Assembly (NCBI GenBank): GCA_030524525.1
Contig: JAUNGI010000006.1
Span: 1-64,000 of the forward strand
Length of the DNA: 64,000 nt
From: Lachnospiraceae bacterium
Lineage (GTDB): Bacteria > Bacillota > Clostridia > Lachnospirales > Lachnospiraceae
Direction of reading: 5' to 3'
Shown here: one piece after another, positions 19,087 through 28,039 of the stretch
How positions within the stretch are numbered: position 1 is the first letter of the stretch
How the letters are laid out: each line of letters starts with the position of its first letter
The notes under the pieces: model-generated
Databases searched by the model: none
Told to the model about the DNA's origin: nothing
Seen by the model: the letters and a program-made list of their open reading frames with translations, nothing else
Program-made: the position numbers and the translations under genes

Positions 19087-19839
19087 ATGGAAGAGTATAG
19101 CAAACAAAACAAGCGTGCATGGGAGTACAACGCATACGATTTTTGGTGTCGGAATTGTTCCCCGCAGGAACGCGCGAAATCCGACGTACAAAATCCGATC
19201 GGACAGCTGCGCAAGTACGCAAAATATTTTGAAAAGTATGAAAATGTCAAAATCGCAAATATATGCGGTTCCTGCGGGAAAAAGGCGGTTCCGCTGGCGG
19301 TTTTGGGCGCCGATGTAACCGTGTTTGACATTTCCGAAGATAATAAAAGATATGCGGAGGAAGTGGTAAAAGCGGCGAATGTAAAAATAGATTATCAGGT
19401 ATGCGACGTGCTGGAAATCAACCGGAACATATATGCAGATTCCTTTGATATTGTATTTATGGAAGGCGGCGTTCTGCATTATTTTCACGATATCAACGAG
19501 TTTATGAGGATGATGTACTCTTTGCTGAAAAAGGGCGGGAAAATGATATGCAGCGATTTCCATCCGTTTACAAAGATTATTGACACTCTTGGATTGCAGC
19601 AAAAAACCATGAGCTATTTTTCCACCGAGGTTTTTGAAGGGGAAATGGCGCACGCTCGTTTCTTTGACGAGGAAATCAGAAAGAAAATGCCTTTGTGCAG
19701 CTACCGCAAATATACAGTAAGCGAGATCATAAATTCGGTGATCCGTAACGGATTTACCTTGAAGCAGTTTGACGAGCATCCGGCTTGGGAAAACGAAAGG
19801 GTTCCGGGAGAATTTACGTTGGTTGCCGTAAAAGCATGA
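19087..19839 (+). CDS. class I SAM-dependent methyltransferase, substrate unknown
   Basis: The 250-residue protein has a methyltransferase domain of the small-molecule type. The SAM loop appears as IANICGSCGKKAVPLAVLGA (about residues 55-74), then DVTVFDISEDN and a post-motif DIVFMEGGVLHYF. Overall it resembles the cluster of Firmicutes methyltransferases named for the methyltransferase-11/25 domains. It begins 39 bp after the alpha-operon terminator with a good AGGAGG but no visible promoter, so it may depend on readthrough. It is not part of the usual rplQ-ecf order. Confidence 0.8.
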   Translation: MEEYSKQNKRAWEYNAYDFWCRNCSPQERAKSDVQNPIGQLRKYAKYFEKYENVKIANICGSCGKKAVPLAVLGADVTVFDISEDNKRYAEEVVKAANVKIDYQVCDVLEINRNIYADSFDIVFMEGGVLHYFHDINEFMRMMYSLLKKGGKMICSDFHPFTKIIDTLGLQQKTMSYFSTEVFEGEMAHARFFDEEIRKKMPLCSYRKYTVSEIINSVIRNGFTLKQFDEHPAWENERVPGEFTLVAVKA

Positions 19840-19985
19840 ACAGGTTCTGTATGATGCGAGCTGTGAACAGTGAAAGGGGCAATTCTCCCTTGGTTAACGT
19901 CTGCGCAAACGAGCGGAGACAAGCCGCAGCGCAGCTTCCCGTAGAGGCACGGGAGTTTGGCGGGGCTTGGAAAAGGAAGGCAGCT

Positions 19986-20204
19986 ATGGCAGAATTAACA
20001 TCTATGGCGAACATCGGCAAGGAAATGGAAAAGAAGCTGACATCCGTTGGAATCGACTCCTCCGAGAAGCTGATCGAGGCAGGCGCGAAGTGGGCGTTTC
20101 TGAAACTGAAAGAGAAAAAAGGACTTAAAAGAATTCAGCGACTTTTTGAAGCGGTAGTCGGAGAAGGGAGGATACTATGGAAATCGTTGCTGCCAAGGAG
20201 CTGA
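19986..20204 (+). CDS. small TfoX/Sxy C-terminal-domain-like protein
   Basis: The 72-residue product opens MAELTSMANIGKEMEKKLTS and continues VGIDSSEKLIEAGAKWAFLKL, the helix-hairpin-helix pattern of the TfoX C-terminal domain. The remainder (LFEAVVGEGRILWKSLL) aligns loosely with the family end but stops a little short. No TfoX N-terminal domain is encoded upstream. The gene overlaps the ECF ATPase start by 28 bp, so translation of the two is probably linked. The family role in competence in proteobacteria should not be carried over. Confidence 0.65.
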   Translation: MAELTSMANIGKEMEKKLTSVGIDSSEKLIEAGAKWAFLKLKEKKGLKRIQRLFEAVVGEGRILWKSLLPRS

Positions 20205-21991
20205 CCCATGAATTTCCCGGCAGGGATGAAAACGGAGACGTGGTCGGAACCGTGAAGGCTCTGCGCGGCGTGTCCCTGCAAATTGAAAAGGGCGAATTCG
20301 CGGCAATTTTAGGGCACAACGGCTCCGGAAAATCCACGCTTGCGAAGCATATCAACGCGCTGCTTTTTCCGACCGGGGGGGACGTGGTCGTCTGCGGACA
20401 CAATACGAAGCAGGAAGAAAACCTCTGGGAGATCCGCAAATCTGCGGGCATGGTCTTTCAGAATCCCGATAACCAGATCGTTGCTACAGTTGTAGAAGAA
20501 GATGTGGGCTTTGGCCCCGAAAACTTGGGGGTGCCGACCGACGAAATCTGGGAGCGCGTGAAGGACTGTCTGAAAAAGGTGGGGATGTACGCATACCGAA
20601 AGCATTCGCCGAACAAGCTTTCCGGCGGGCAGAAGCAGAGGGTCGCCGTGGCGGGCGTGATGGCGATGAAGCCGGAGTGCATCATTTTGGACGAGCCGAC
20701 GGCGATGCTGGACCCCAAGGGGCGCGCGGAGGTCATTGAGACCGTGCGCGAGCTGAACCGGACGGAGGGCATTACCGTACTGCTGATCACGCACTATATG
20801 GACGAGGTCGTGTTTGCCGACCGGGTCTTTGTAATGAACGAGGGCGAGCTTGTGATGCAGGGAACGCCGCGTCAGGTGTTCGCAAGGGCGGACGAGCTGA
20901 AAGCGCTTCGCCTGAGCGTTCCGCTCGAAACGGAGCTTTCCGACGAGCTGCGAAAGCTTGGCTGGAACATGCCGGAGGCGATCCTTTCGCGGGACGAGTT
21001 TGTAAGCGCTTTTTTGACGCTGCCGTGGAAGAAAACACCCGGAGCGGCGAAAGACGTGAAGAAGCAGGCGCTTTTGAAGGCGCCGAACCCAGCAGAAGCG
21101 CAGAATGCACTGAGCTTCGCAGAGCCGCAGAAAGCGCCGAAGCCTCCGCTTTTGGAGCTTGCCGACGTTTCCTACACCTATTCCGCGGGAACCGCCTACG
21201 AGATGCACGCCCTGTCCCATGTGGATCTCTCTGTCGGAGAAGGGGAGTTTATCGGGCTGATCGGACATACCGGCTCCGGCAAATCCACGCTGATCCAGCA
21301 TCTGAACGGTCTGGAAAAGCCCACCGAGGGGACCGTGCGTTATCAGGGAAAGGACATTCACGCCGAGGGCTTCTCGAAAAAATGGCTTCGCGGGCAGGTC
21401 GGACTTGTATTTCAGTATCCTGAATATCAGCTCTTTGAATCGACGGTACTGCGCGACGTCTGTTTTGGACCAAAAAATCTCGGCTTGTCCGAGGAAGAGG
21501 TCGAGCGGCGTGCAAAAGCGGCGCTGGAGCTTGTGAAGATCCCGCAGGAGCTTTGGGAAAGCTCGCCCTTCGATCTTTCGGGCGGACAAAAGCGGCGCGT
21601 CGCCATTGCCGGCGTTCTGGCGATGCGGCCGAAGGTCTTGGTGCTGGACGAGCCGACGGCAGGGCTGGACCCGAGGGGGCACGACGAGATCTTGGGGCAG
21701 ATCGAGACGATCCACCGGCAGACCGGCATGACGGTCGTACTGGTGTCCCACAGCATGGAGGACGTAGCGCAGTATGCCGATCGCCTCGTCGTGATGAATC
21801 ACGGGAAGGTTGCGTTTACCGGAGCGCCCCGGCAGGTGTTTTCGCATGTGCGCGAATTGGAGCATATCGGGCTGGCGGTTCCGAACGCCGCATATCTGAT
21901 GACGGCGCTGCGGGAAGCCGGAGTTCCCGTCGGTACCGACGTTTTCACCGTGGAGGAAGCAAAGGAAGCCCTGCTGCGGGTGCTTCCTTAA
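20177..21991 (+). CDS. fused double ATPase of an energy-coupling-factor transporter
   Basis: A single 604-residue chain contains both ATPases (EcfA and EcfA') of a group II ECF vitamin transporter. The first has GHNGSGKST (about residue 47), LSGGQKQRVAVAG and ILDEPTAMLDP. The second has GHTGSGKST (about residue 363), LSGGQKRRVAIAG and VLDEPTAGLDP. A linker of about 45 residues rich in Ala, Lys and Pro (about 280-325) joins them. In most Firmicutes these are two genes. The frame is continuous and both catalytic sets are intact, so this is a real fusion. It pairs with EcfT, 37 bp downstream. Confidence 0.92.
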   Translation: MEIVAAKELTHEFPGRDENGDVVGTVKALRGVSLQIEKGEFAAILGHNGSGKSTLAKHINALLFPTGGDVVVCGHNTKQEENLWEIRKSAGMVFQNPDNQIVATVVEEDVGFGPENLGVPTDEIWERVKDCLKKVGMYAYRKHSPNKLSGGQKQRVAVAGVMAMKPECIILDEPTAMLDPKGRAEVIETVRELNRTEGITVLLITHYMDEVVFADRVFVMNEGELVMQGTPRQVFARADELKALRLSVPLETELSDELRKLGWNMPEAILSRDEFVSAFLTLPWKKTPGAAKDVKKQALLKAPNPAEAQNALSFAEPQKAPKPPLLELADVSYTYSAGTAYEMHALSHVDLSVGEGEFIGLIGHTGSGKSTLIQHLNGLEKPTEGTVRYQGKDIHAEGFSKKWLRGQVGLVFQYPEYQLFESTVLRDVCFGPKNLGLSEEEVERRAKAALELVKIPQELWESSPFDLSGGQKRRVAIAGVLAMRPKVLVLDEPTAGLDPRGHDEILGQIETIHRQTGMTVVLVSHSMEDVAQYADRLVVMNHGKVAFTGAPRQVFSHVRELEHIGLAVPNAAYLMTALREAGVPVGTDVFTVEEAKEALLRVLP

Positions 21992-22028
21992 ACGGAAGGC
22001 AGAGGATAGAAGAAAGGGGGGAAACATC

Positions 22029-22829
22029 ATGCTGCGAGAGATCACGATCGGGCAATATTACCCGGCGGCTTCGGTCATTCATCGGCTGGATCCCAGAGTT
22101 AAGCTTGTGGGAACCATCCTCTATATCGTCAGCCTCTTTCTGTTTGAACAGTTTCTGGGCTTTGCGGCGGCGCTGATCTTCTTTTTTTGCGTTGTCGTAC
22201 TATCCCGTGTGCCGTTTCGCTACATTCTGCGCGGTTTGAAGCCGATCCTCCTGCTGCTTCTGTTCACCGTTCTATTCAACGTTTTTCTGACCAAGGGAAC
22301 CGTGCTGGTGCAGTGGTGGGTCTTCAAAATCACGAAGGAAGGGCTTTATCGGGGTGGTTTTATGGGCTGCCGCCTGATCCTGCTGATCCTCGGTTCGTCG
22401 CTGATGACGTTTACCACCACGCCGAACCAGCTTACGGACGGTCTCGAATCGCTGCTGACGCCGCTTCGCTTGCTCCGCGTTCCGGTGCATGATATCGCCA
22501 TGATGATGTCGATCGCTCTTCGGTTTATTCCGATCCTGCTCGAAGAAACGGACAAGATCATGAAGGCGCAGCAGGCGAGAGGGGCGGATTTTGAAACCGG
22601 AAGCATTCTGGCGAGAGCGAAGGCGATGCTGCCGATCTTTATTCCCCTGATCGTTTCCGCATTTCGGCGGGCGTTCGATCTGGCGCAGGCAATGGAGGCG
22701 CGCTGCTACCGGGGCGGGGACGGAAGAACCAAGATGAAGCCTCTGCGCTATCGGGGCAGAGATTTTGTTGCTTTTGGATATCTGGCGGTTTATCTGCTGG
22801 CGATCATTTTATTACGCAGGTGGTTATGA
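22029..22829 (+). CDS. ecfT: ECF transporter transmembrane subunit EcfT
   Basis: 266 residues with five or six predicted membrane segments. The two cytoplasmic coupling motifs, ARG-type short patterns, are seen as QARGADFE (about residue 180) and MEARCYRGG (about residue 222). They transmit ATP hydrolysis to exchangeable substrate-binding S components, none of which is encoded here. Preceded by GAAAGGGGGG. Confidence 0.93.
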   Translation: MLREITIGQYYPAASVIHRLDPRVKLVGTILYIVSLFLFEQFLGFAAALIFFFCVVVLSRVPFRYILRGLKPILLLLLFTVLFNVFLTKGTVLVQWWVFKITKEGLYRGGFMGCRLILLILGSSLMTFTTTPNQLTDGLESLLTPLRLLRVPVHDIAMMMSIALRFIPILLEETDKIMKAQQARGADFETGSILARAKAMLPIFIPLIVSAFRRAFDLAQAMEARCYRGGDGRTKMKPLRYRGRDFVAFGYLAVYLLAIILLRRWL

Positions 22830-22833
22830 TTCG

Positions 22834-23622
22834 ATGGGACGAGTAAAGCTGACAGTTGCATATGACGGAACCGCTTATTCGGGCTGGCAGATACAGCCCA
22901 ACGCGGTCACCGTGGAGGGCGTGCTGACGGACGCGCTTTCGCGGCTTTTGCAGGAGCCGGTGGCGCTTTTGGGAGCCAGCCGCACCGACGCGGGCGTGCA
23001 TGCGCTTGGAAACGTGGCGGCGTTCGATACGGAGCATCCGATCCCGCCGGAAAAGATCGCCTATGCGGTCAACGCTTATCTGCCGGACGATATCCGCGTG
23101 ATGCGTTCCGAGGCGGTGGCTCCGGACTTTCATCCGCGCTTTGACTGCTATGAAAAGTGTTATGAGTATCGGATCACGATCGGAGCGTTTGCTTCGCCGC
23201 TTACGCGTCTGTACGCGCATCATCAACGGCGACCACTGGACGTGGCGGCGATGGAGCAGGCGGCGCAGGCCTTTGTCGGGACGCACGATTTCAGCAGCTT
23301 TTGCTCCGCAGGAGCGCAGGTGCAGGATAAGGTGCGGACGATCTCCTCTCTGCATGTGCAGGAGCTTGAGCGCTTGGCTGAGGACGGAGAGGACGGCGGT
23401 TCTCTTGTTGCGATCCGGGTCGTCGGAAACGGCTTCCTATATAATATGGTGCGGATCCTTGCGGGAACGCTGATGCAGGTCGGGAACCATGAGCGGCGGC
23501 CGGAGGAGATGTCCGCCGTCTTGGAGGCAAAGGATCGGCGAAAAGCCGGCCCCACGGCTCCGGCAAAGGGGCTTCGGCTCTGTTATATCCGATATGGCGA
23601 AGAAAAGTCGCATAATAAATGA
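22834..23622 (+). CDS. truA: tRNA pseudouridine(38-40) synthase TruA
   Basis: 262 residues. The catalytic Asp lies in GASRTDAGVHALGN (about residue 52), and the protein opens with the family sequence LTVAYDGTAYSGWQIQPN. C-terminal VRIVGNGFLYNMVRILAGTL is also typical. The start at 22834, only 4 bp after the ecfT stop, gives the conserved N-terminus; a longer frame would run back into ecfT. Placement after ecfT and before rplM-rpsI is the common Firmicutes order. Confidence 0.96.
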   Translation: MGRVKLTVAYDGTAYSGWQIQPNAVTVEGVLTDALSRLLQEPVALLGASRTDAGVHALGNVAAFDTEHPIPPEKIAYAVNAYLPDDIRVMRSEAVAPDFHPRFDCYEKCYEYRITIGAFASPLTRLYAHHQRRPLDVAAMEQAAQAFVGTHDFSSFCSAGAQVQDKVRTISSLHVQELERLAEDGEDGGSLVAIRVVGNGFLYNMVRILAGTLMQVGNHERRPEEMSAVLEAKDRRKAGPTAPAKGLRLCYIRYGEEKSHNK

Positions 23623-23662
23623 TGAAATGACGGCAAAAAGCGAGAAATGCGGAAAAGAATTC

Positions 23663-23691
23663 TTGACAGAAGGGGCTTTGGACGTTATAAT
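23663..23691 (+). promoter_or_regulatory. consensus sigma-A promoter of rplM-rpsI
   Basis: Perfect TTGACA (23663-23668) and TATAAT (23686-23691) are separated by 17 bp. The transcript leader of about 60 nt is too short to show much structure, though a GGCTGTCGAAGGGCAG segment could form a small hairpin. An L13-type leader is possible in Firmicutes but is not established here. Confidence 0.9.
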
Positions 23692-23757
23692 GCGAAAGGT
23701 GGCTGTCGAAGGGCAGACAAAGCATAAGAAACAAGAGAATTAAAGGAGGTTAAACCT

Positions 23758-24186
23758 ATGAAGAGTTATATGGCTGCTACCGCCGGCGTAGAAAGAAAGT
23801 GGTATGTGGTAGACGCTGAGGGACAGACTTTGGGACGTCTGGCGTCCGCCGTTGCATCCGTACTGAGAGGCAAGAACAAGCCTACGTTCACCCCTCACAT
23901 TGATACCGGTGATTATGTCATTATTGTAAACGCAGACAAGGTAAAGGTAACCGGAAAGAAGCTGGAGCAGAAGATCTACTACAATCACTCGGACTATCCG
24001 GGCGGAATGAAGGAAACCACGCTGAAGGAAATGCTCGCAAAGAAGCCGGAAGAAGTTATGAAGCTGGCGATCAAGGGCATGCTCCCGAAGGGACCGCTTG
24101 GAAGAAGCATGATCACGAAGCTCCATGTTTATGCAGGACCGGAGCATCCGCACAAGGCGCAGTCTCCTGAGACATTGACATTTTAA
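23758..24186 (+). CDS. rplM: 50S ribosomal protein L13
   Basis: 142 residues, with [17 protein letters not shown] near the start and [20 protein letters not shown] near the end, as in L13. It is an early assembly protein of the 50S subunit. The AAAGGAGG site is strong. Followed at 25 bp by rpsI, its universal partner. Confidence 0.97.
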   Translation: MKSYMAATAGVERKWYVVDAEGQTLGRLASAVASVLRGKNKPTFTPHIDTGDYVIIVNADKVKVTGKKLEQKIYYNHSDYPGGMKETTLKEMLAKKPEEVMKLAIKGMLPKGPLGRSMITKLHVYAGPEHPHKAQSPETLTF

Positions 24187-24211
24187 TTAGGACGGAAAGG
24201 AGAGATACATT

Positions 24212-24610
24212 ATGGCAAAGGCAGCAGCAAAATTCTACGGAACCGGCAGACGCAAGAGCAGCGTGGCCCGCGTTTACCTGACTCCGGGAAAAGGAAATAT
24301 TACCGTAAATAAGAGAAATATCGACGACTACTTTGGTCTTGAGACCTTGAAGGTGATCGTACGTCAGCCTCTGACGCTGACCGAAAACGCCGATAAGTTC
24401 GACGTTCAGGTAACCGTACGCGGCGGCGGCTTTTCCGGACAGGCGGGAGCCATCCGTCACGGAATCGCAAGAGCGCTCTGCAAGGCGGATATCGAGAACC
24501 GCCCGGCACTCAAGAAGGCAGGCTTCCTGACGAGAGATCCTCGTATGAAGGAAAGAAAGAAGTACGGCTTGAAGGCAGCTCGTCGCGCACCGCAGTTCAG
24601 CAAGCGATAA
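24212..24610 (+). CDS. rpsI: 30S ribosomal protein S9
   Basis: 132 residues with [20 protein letters not shown] and the basic C-terminus ending in FSKR, whose tail reaches the P-site tRNA anticodon. An in-frame and complete S9. The terminator at 24655 closes this two-gene transcript. Confidence 0.97.
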   Translation: MAKAAAKFYGTGRRKSSVARVYLTPGKGNITVNKRNIDDYFGLETLKVIVRQPLTLTENADKFDVQVTVRGGGFSGQAGAIRHGIARALCKADIENRPALKKAGFLTRDPRMKERKKYGLKAARRAPQFSKR

Positions 24611-24654
24611 AAATGCTGTTCGGTTCACATCCCGAACGGTTCAAAACGATTTAC

Positions 24655-24690
24655 AACTCCTCAGGGCTTTTTGTCTTGAGGAGTTTTTTT
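24655..24690 (+). terminator. intrinsic terminator after rpsI
   Basis: AACTCCTCA (24655-24663) pairs with TGAGGAGTT (24677-24685) and is followed by a run of T. It lies 45 bp after the rpsI stop and immediately before a copy of the dispersed hairpin repeat. Confidence 0.9.
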
Positions 24691-24815
24691 GTTCTATGGA
24701 ACTGCGTTTCCCATAGAACAAAAACGCTCCGCTGAGGATCGCACTGCGGCGGAGAGGAACTGTGTCGCTGGAGCGACCCGCCGCAGGCGGAGAATCTCGC
24801 AAGCGAGATTCTTTG
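24691..24815. repeat. dispersed post-terminator hairpin repeat, copy A
   Basis: TTCTATGG (24692-24699) and CCATAGAA (24711-24718) form a hairpin, followed by ACAAAAACGCTCCG, GATCGCACTG and, near the end, GATTCTTTGTTCC. The same order of parts recurs at 48761-48826 and in shorter form at 60361-60412. The rest of the gap to 25027 shows only a purine-rich segment with no gene. Confidence 0.65.
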
Positions 24816-25027
24816 TTCCAAGCGCGCCCCATGAGGAAAGAGTGTCCTATGAAATAAAAAACGTTCCGGCGGTTGCTTCTTGCCTGAGGCTGCGGTATGG
24901 GAGCGCAAAACTTTTATGCTATCGAGAGAAACATTACTGATCATGAAACAAAACACTCATGAAATGACGTAAAATAATAACGAGCGATTGAAAACGCCAA
25001 AAAGAAATAAAAAAACGATCCAAAACG

Positions 25028-25056
25028 TTGACGTACGGAAGAAAACGCGGTAAAAT
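25028..25056 (+). promoter_or_regulatory. sigma-A promoter of the secreted-protein/ABC operon
   Basis: TTGACG (25028-25033) and TAAAAT (25051-25056) with a 17-bp spacer lie 28 bp before the first gene. No further promoter or terminator was found down to 31763, so all five genes are probably on this transcript. Confidence 0.8.
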
Positions 25057-25084
25057 ATTTAATAAAATTAAGGAGGTACGCTTT

Positions 25085-25522
25085 ATGAGAAAGGGTGTAA
25101 AAAAACTATTGTGTATTGCTTTGGCTGGGGGGATGCTGGCTGTCAATATTTTGCCTGCTGCGGCTGCAACGCATTATCCGGAGAGCTTTTCAAACGTGCA
25201 CGCGGGAGGGGTTACCGCTACGGGAAAATCAACGTTTAATGATCCGATGAATGGACGCTGTGCCAAAACCTCGTGTTCGATTGGTGCTTCTACATCGACC
25301 AGTGCGGCATATACGTACAAAAATAACAAAACGGGGAAAACGGAGACCAAAACGGTATATGCTGTGGGACAGTACGGCAGCTGCGCGCGGTGCAGCGCTC
25401 CGACTGCTGCGGAAACCGGCGTTTATGGTTTCCTCGATATTTCCATCAAGGGGACACACAGCTATACCATAGACGGCGGAACCTTTAAGGAAATTACGGA
25501 ATGCCTTAATTCCAGCAACTAA
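25085..25522 (+). CDS. small secreted five-cysteine protein, unknown
   Basis: This 145-residue protein has a classical signal peptide: MRKGVKK, a hydrophobic core at residues 8-25, and a probable cut after the AAAA near residue 28. The mature part of about 118 residues is rich in Thr, Ser and Gly and has five Cys arranged as C59-x4-C64, C100-x2-C103 and a near-terminal C140. An odd cysteine count suggests intermolecular bonding, metal binding, or linkage to a partner. I recognise no family. It leads an operon with two lipoproteins and an ABC transporter, so it may be the exported product or the ligand of that system. An AAGGAGG site precedes the ATG. Confidence 0.75.
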   Translation: MRKGVKKLLCIALAGGMLAVNILPAAAATHYPESFSNVHAGGVTATGKSTFNDPMNGRCAKTSCSIGASTSTSAAYTYKNNKTGKTETKTVYAVGQYGSCARCSAPTAAETGVYGFLDISIKGTHSYTIDGGTFKEITECLNSSN

Positions 25523-25546
25523 TCATTCATTTTCTTGGGAGGGCAT

Positions 25547-27121
25547 ATGAAAAGGCGAATTTTTTCCCTTTTGCTTTTGAGCATTCTTTTGGTTACCGCG
25601 TCCTGTTCCGAGCAGTCTCCCGGGCAGGAACTGCCTTCGGGGCAGCCGACGCCTTCGTCTACGGGCGGCAATACGATCACGGAGGCGGCGGAAACACCGT
25701 CTGTGACGCCGACGCCCGCGCTTCCGGCATTCGAACCAAAGGAGGATGAGATCTGCCTGACTTTGATGTGTAGCTGCGCGTATATTCCTCGTGACGAAAA
25801 GGTAAATGCTCTAAACTGGTATCTTCGCGAACACGGATACGGTTTTTATGTGGAAGTAATTGCGTCGTCGAGCTTTTTGGTCGATGGTGCTGATGCGCTT
25901 GATCTTTCTTATACAAGGGTTCTTGAAGCAAAGGACGCGGGGACCAAGGTGGATCTGCTGCTGCTTTATTCAAGCCCCGAGGAAGCGTTTGATGCGGTCG
26001 AGCGGGGCGTGCTGCTCCGGCTGAGTCCGTTTCTGGAACAGGAGGAACCGGACAGCTGGGTTGGCAAGGTGCCGCAGAGCTACTGGGAAAGCGTTCAGCT
26101 TGGAAACGGAGAAAAAAGAGACGTTTACGGTTTGTATTCTTCCCCATATGGCATAGTGGACGAATGTGCCATTGTGGTAAATGAGGAACTGTTTTCTTCG
26201 GCGGGAATTGCGCTGCCGACGGAGCTTTCATTGGAGGATCTGCCCGATTTGTTAGAGGAGCTTTCCGAGAGCGGCGCGCTGGAAAAGAACGGTATTTCCG
26301 CGCCGCTGCTTACAGAGGGAATGTCGTGGGAAAATATATGGTGCCTTACGGGAGGAGCGGCCACGCTGCGCGGTATTATGTTGGAAAGGCATGGCGAGAC
26401 CTTTGAGTGCGTCAACATATTTAACAAGGAGAAGTTTATTGATGCAGCGGTTGCTATGTATGACTTGTATCAAAGCGGGAAACTAAAGGTTACGCCTGAT
26501 GCAGAAGAAAAAGTACTTGCAAAGCAATTTGCGGTCGCCTTTTCTTTTGGCGGACCGATGGTGAGAGCCGTGAAAAAAGACGTATATCAGCAGGACGGGG
26601 TTCGGCTTTATAAAAGACCGTACTTTGCTTCTGCCCGTTCGCAGATTTGCGGTATCGCATCGTGGTCCGAGCATCCACAGGAAGCGTATCAGCTTCTGGC
26701 GCTGCTGTATTCCAACGAAGATGTTGCCAATCTTCTGTATTACGGAGCCACGGCGGCAAATGTGGAAGCAGGAGAACACGTGAAGGATGGCGTGGCCCTG
26801 TATGGGCTGACCAATCAGCTTATGCTGGATCATGTGCTGACTGACAGCGAGAAGGAGGCATACGTTGAAATACTGCGGGAGGCGCCGGTCATTCCCATCC
26901 TTTACAACGAACTGATCCTGAGCGGCGAGCTGGAAGCTGCGGAATGGCAGAACGGTGAGGTTTGGGATGTCTATGATCAGGAGGTAGAAGTTGTCTTTGA
27001 CGAATGCAAGACAGAGGAAGAACTGAGGGCATATCTGAAAAGGAACCATGATGTTTTGGCAGAAAATCAGTGGTATCCGCGAATCATAGAATCCTGGAAC
27101 CGGCAGCTGGCGCAGGATTAG
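25547..27121 (+). CDS. solute-binding-like lipoprotein
   Basis: 524 residues. The lipobox is VTASC with Cys20 as the lipidated residue, followed by a Thr/Pro/Ser linker to about residue 62. The remainder resembles extracellular solute-binding proteins of the sugar or peptide type (an alpha/beta mix with AIVVNEELFSSAGIALPTEL and a late AYQLLALLYSNEDVANLLYY), but no family name can be assigned. It starts 24 bp after the small secreted protein. The neighbouring permease looks like an exporter type rather than an importer type, so its role may be to present or capture a molecule at the cell surface. Confidence 0.75.
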   Translation: MKRRIFSLLLLSILLVTASCSEQSPGQELPSGQPTPSSTGGNTITEAAETPSVTPTPALPAFEPKEDEICLTLMCSCAYIPRDEKVNALNWYLREHGYGFYVEVIASSSFLVDGADALDLSYTRVLEAKDAGTKVDLLLLYSSPEEAFDAVERGVLLRLSPFLEQEEPDSWVGKVPQSYWESVQLGNGEKRDVYGLYSSPYGIVDECAIVVNEELFSSAGIALPTELSLEDLPDLLEELSESGALEKNGISAPLLTEGMSWENIWCLTGGAATLRGIMLERHGETFECVNIFNKEKFIDAAVAMYDLYQSGKLKVTPDAEEKVLAKQFAVAFSFGGPMVRAVKKDVYQQDGVRLYKRPYFASARSQICGIASWSEHPQEAYQLLALLYSNEDVANLLYYGATAANVEAGEHVKDGVALYGLTNQLMLDHVLTDSEKEAYVEILREAPVIPILYNELILSGELEAAEWQNGEVWDVYDQEVEVVFDECKTEEELRAYLKRNHDVLAENQWYPRIIESWNRQLAQD

Positions 27122-27145
27122 CAGGAAAGATCAGGGGGGACGAAT

Positions 27146-28024
27146 ATGGGAGAGGTACTTTTGGAGGTTCGGGGGCTGACAAAGCGTTATGGGAAGCTTG
27201 TGGCGCTGAACGGATTTTCCTATCGGTTCGAGCAGGGGATCTATGGTCTGTTGGGACCGAATGGCGCCGGAAAAAGCACCCTGATGAAGGTGATCACGCA
27301 GAATATTGCGATGGACGAGGGGGAGCTCTGGTTCCGCGGAATGCGCATTCAGGGCTATCAGGCGCAATACATCGGCAGTATCGGCTATATGCCCCAACAG
27401 CAGCGAATTTATGACTCCTTTACGGGACTTCGCTTTCTGTATTATATGGCGGCGTTAAAGGGGATTGGAAAAGCGGCGGCAAAGGCGCAGATCCCGGAGC
27501 TTTTACGCAGGGTGAATCTGGTGGAGGAGAGTCGGAGACGAATGGAGACCTATTCCGGCGGCATGAAGCAGCGGCTTCTGATCGCACAAGCGCTGCTGGG
27601 CGATCCGTCGATTCTGCTGATGGACGAACCGACAGCGGGGCTTGACCCAAAGGAGCGTGTGCATATCCGTAACCTGATCTCGGAGGTTGCGCAGGAAAAG
27701 GTCGTGCTTCTGGCGACCCATGTGGTACCCGATATCGAGCATGTGGCAAAGGAGATCTTGCTGCTGCACAAGGGGCAAATGGTGTGCAGCGGAAGCACCC
27801 GGATGCTTGTGGAGACGGTTCGCGGAAAGGTGTTTGAGGCCAAGATCCCCAAAGAGGAACTGGAGGCGGCAATGAGACGTTATCTGGTTGCTGCGGTTAT
27901 GCCGGAAGGAGAGGATGTGCGGCTCCGTATCTTGTGCAGGGACGGAAGCCCTGTGATCCCCTGCGAGGAGGCAGAGCCTACCTTGGAGGATGTGTATTTG
28001 TATCATTTTGGGGAAAACGCTTAG
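27146..28024 (+). CDS. ABC transporter ATP-binding protein
   Basis: 292 residues of the CcmA/drug-exporter class. Walker A is GPNGAGKST (about residue 38), the signature is YSGGMKQR, Walker B with the catalytic Glu is ILLMDEPTAGLDP, and the switch His is in THVVPDIE. A C-terminal extension of about 70 residues follows. It should power the permease encoded 15 bp downstream; both act on one substrate that is unknown. Confidence 0.92.
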   Translation: MGEVLLEVRGLTKRYGKLVALNGFSYRFEQGIYGLLGPNGAGKSTLMKVITQNIAMDEGELWFRGMRIQGYQAQYIGSIGYMPQQQRIYDSFTGLRFLYYMAALKGIGKAAAKAQIPELLRRVNLVEESRRRMETYSGGMKQRLLIAQALLGDPSILLMDEPTAGLDPKERVHIRNLISEVAQEKVVLLATHVVPDIEHVAKEILLLHKGQMVCSGSTRMLVETVRGKVFEAKIPKEELEAAMRRYLVAAVMPEGEDVRLRILCRDGSPVIPCEEAEPTLEDVYLYHFGENA

Positions 28025-28039
28025 AGAAGGGAGTGCGGC

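Noticed and set aside
19986..20204. Frameshifted TfoX pseudogene
   Set aside because: On closer alignment the divergent end still follows the family loosely and the frame is open, so a short functional protein is as likely.
20309..22045. A 578-codon minus-strand frame across the fused ECF ATPase
   Set aside because: The plus-strand product has all ABC motifs; the antisense frame has none and is a codon-phase shadow.
25085..25522. Lactococcin 972-family bacteriocin
   Set aside because: Size and signal peptide are similar, but the family motifs are not seen, the protein has five Cys, and the permease is not of the lactococcin 972 immunity type.
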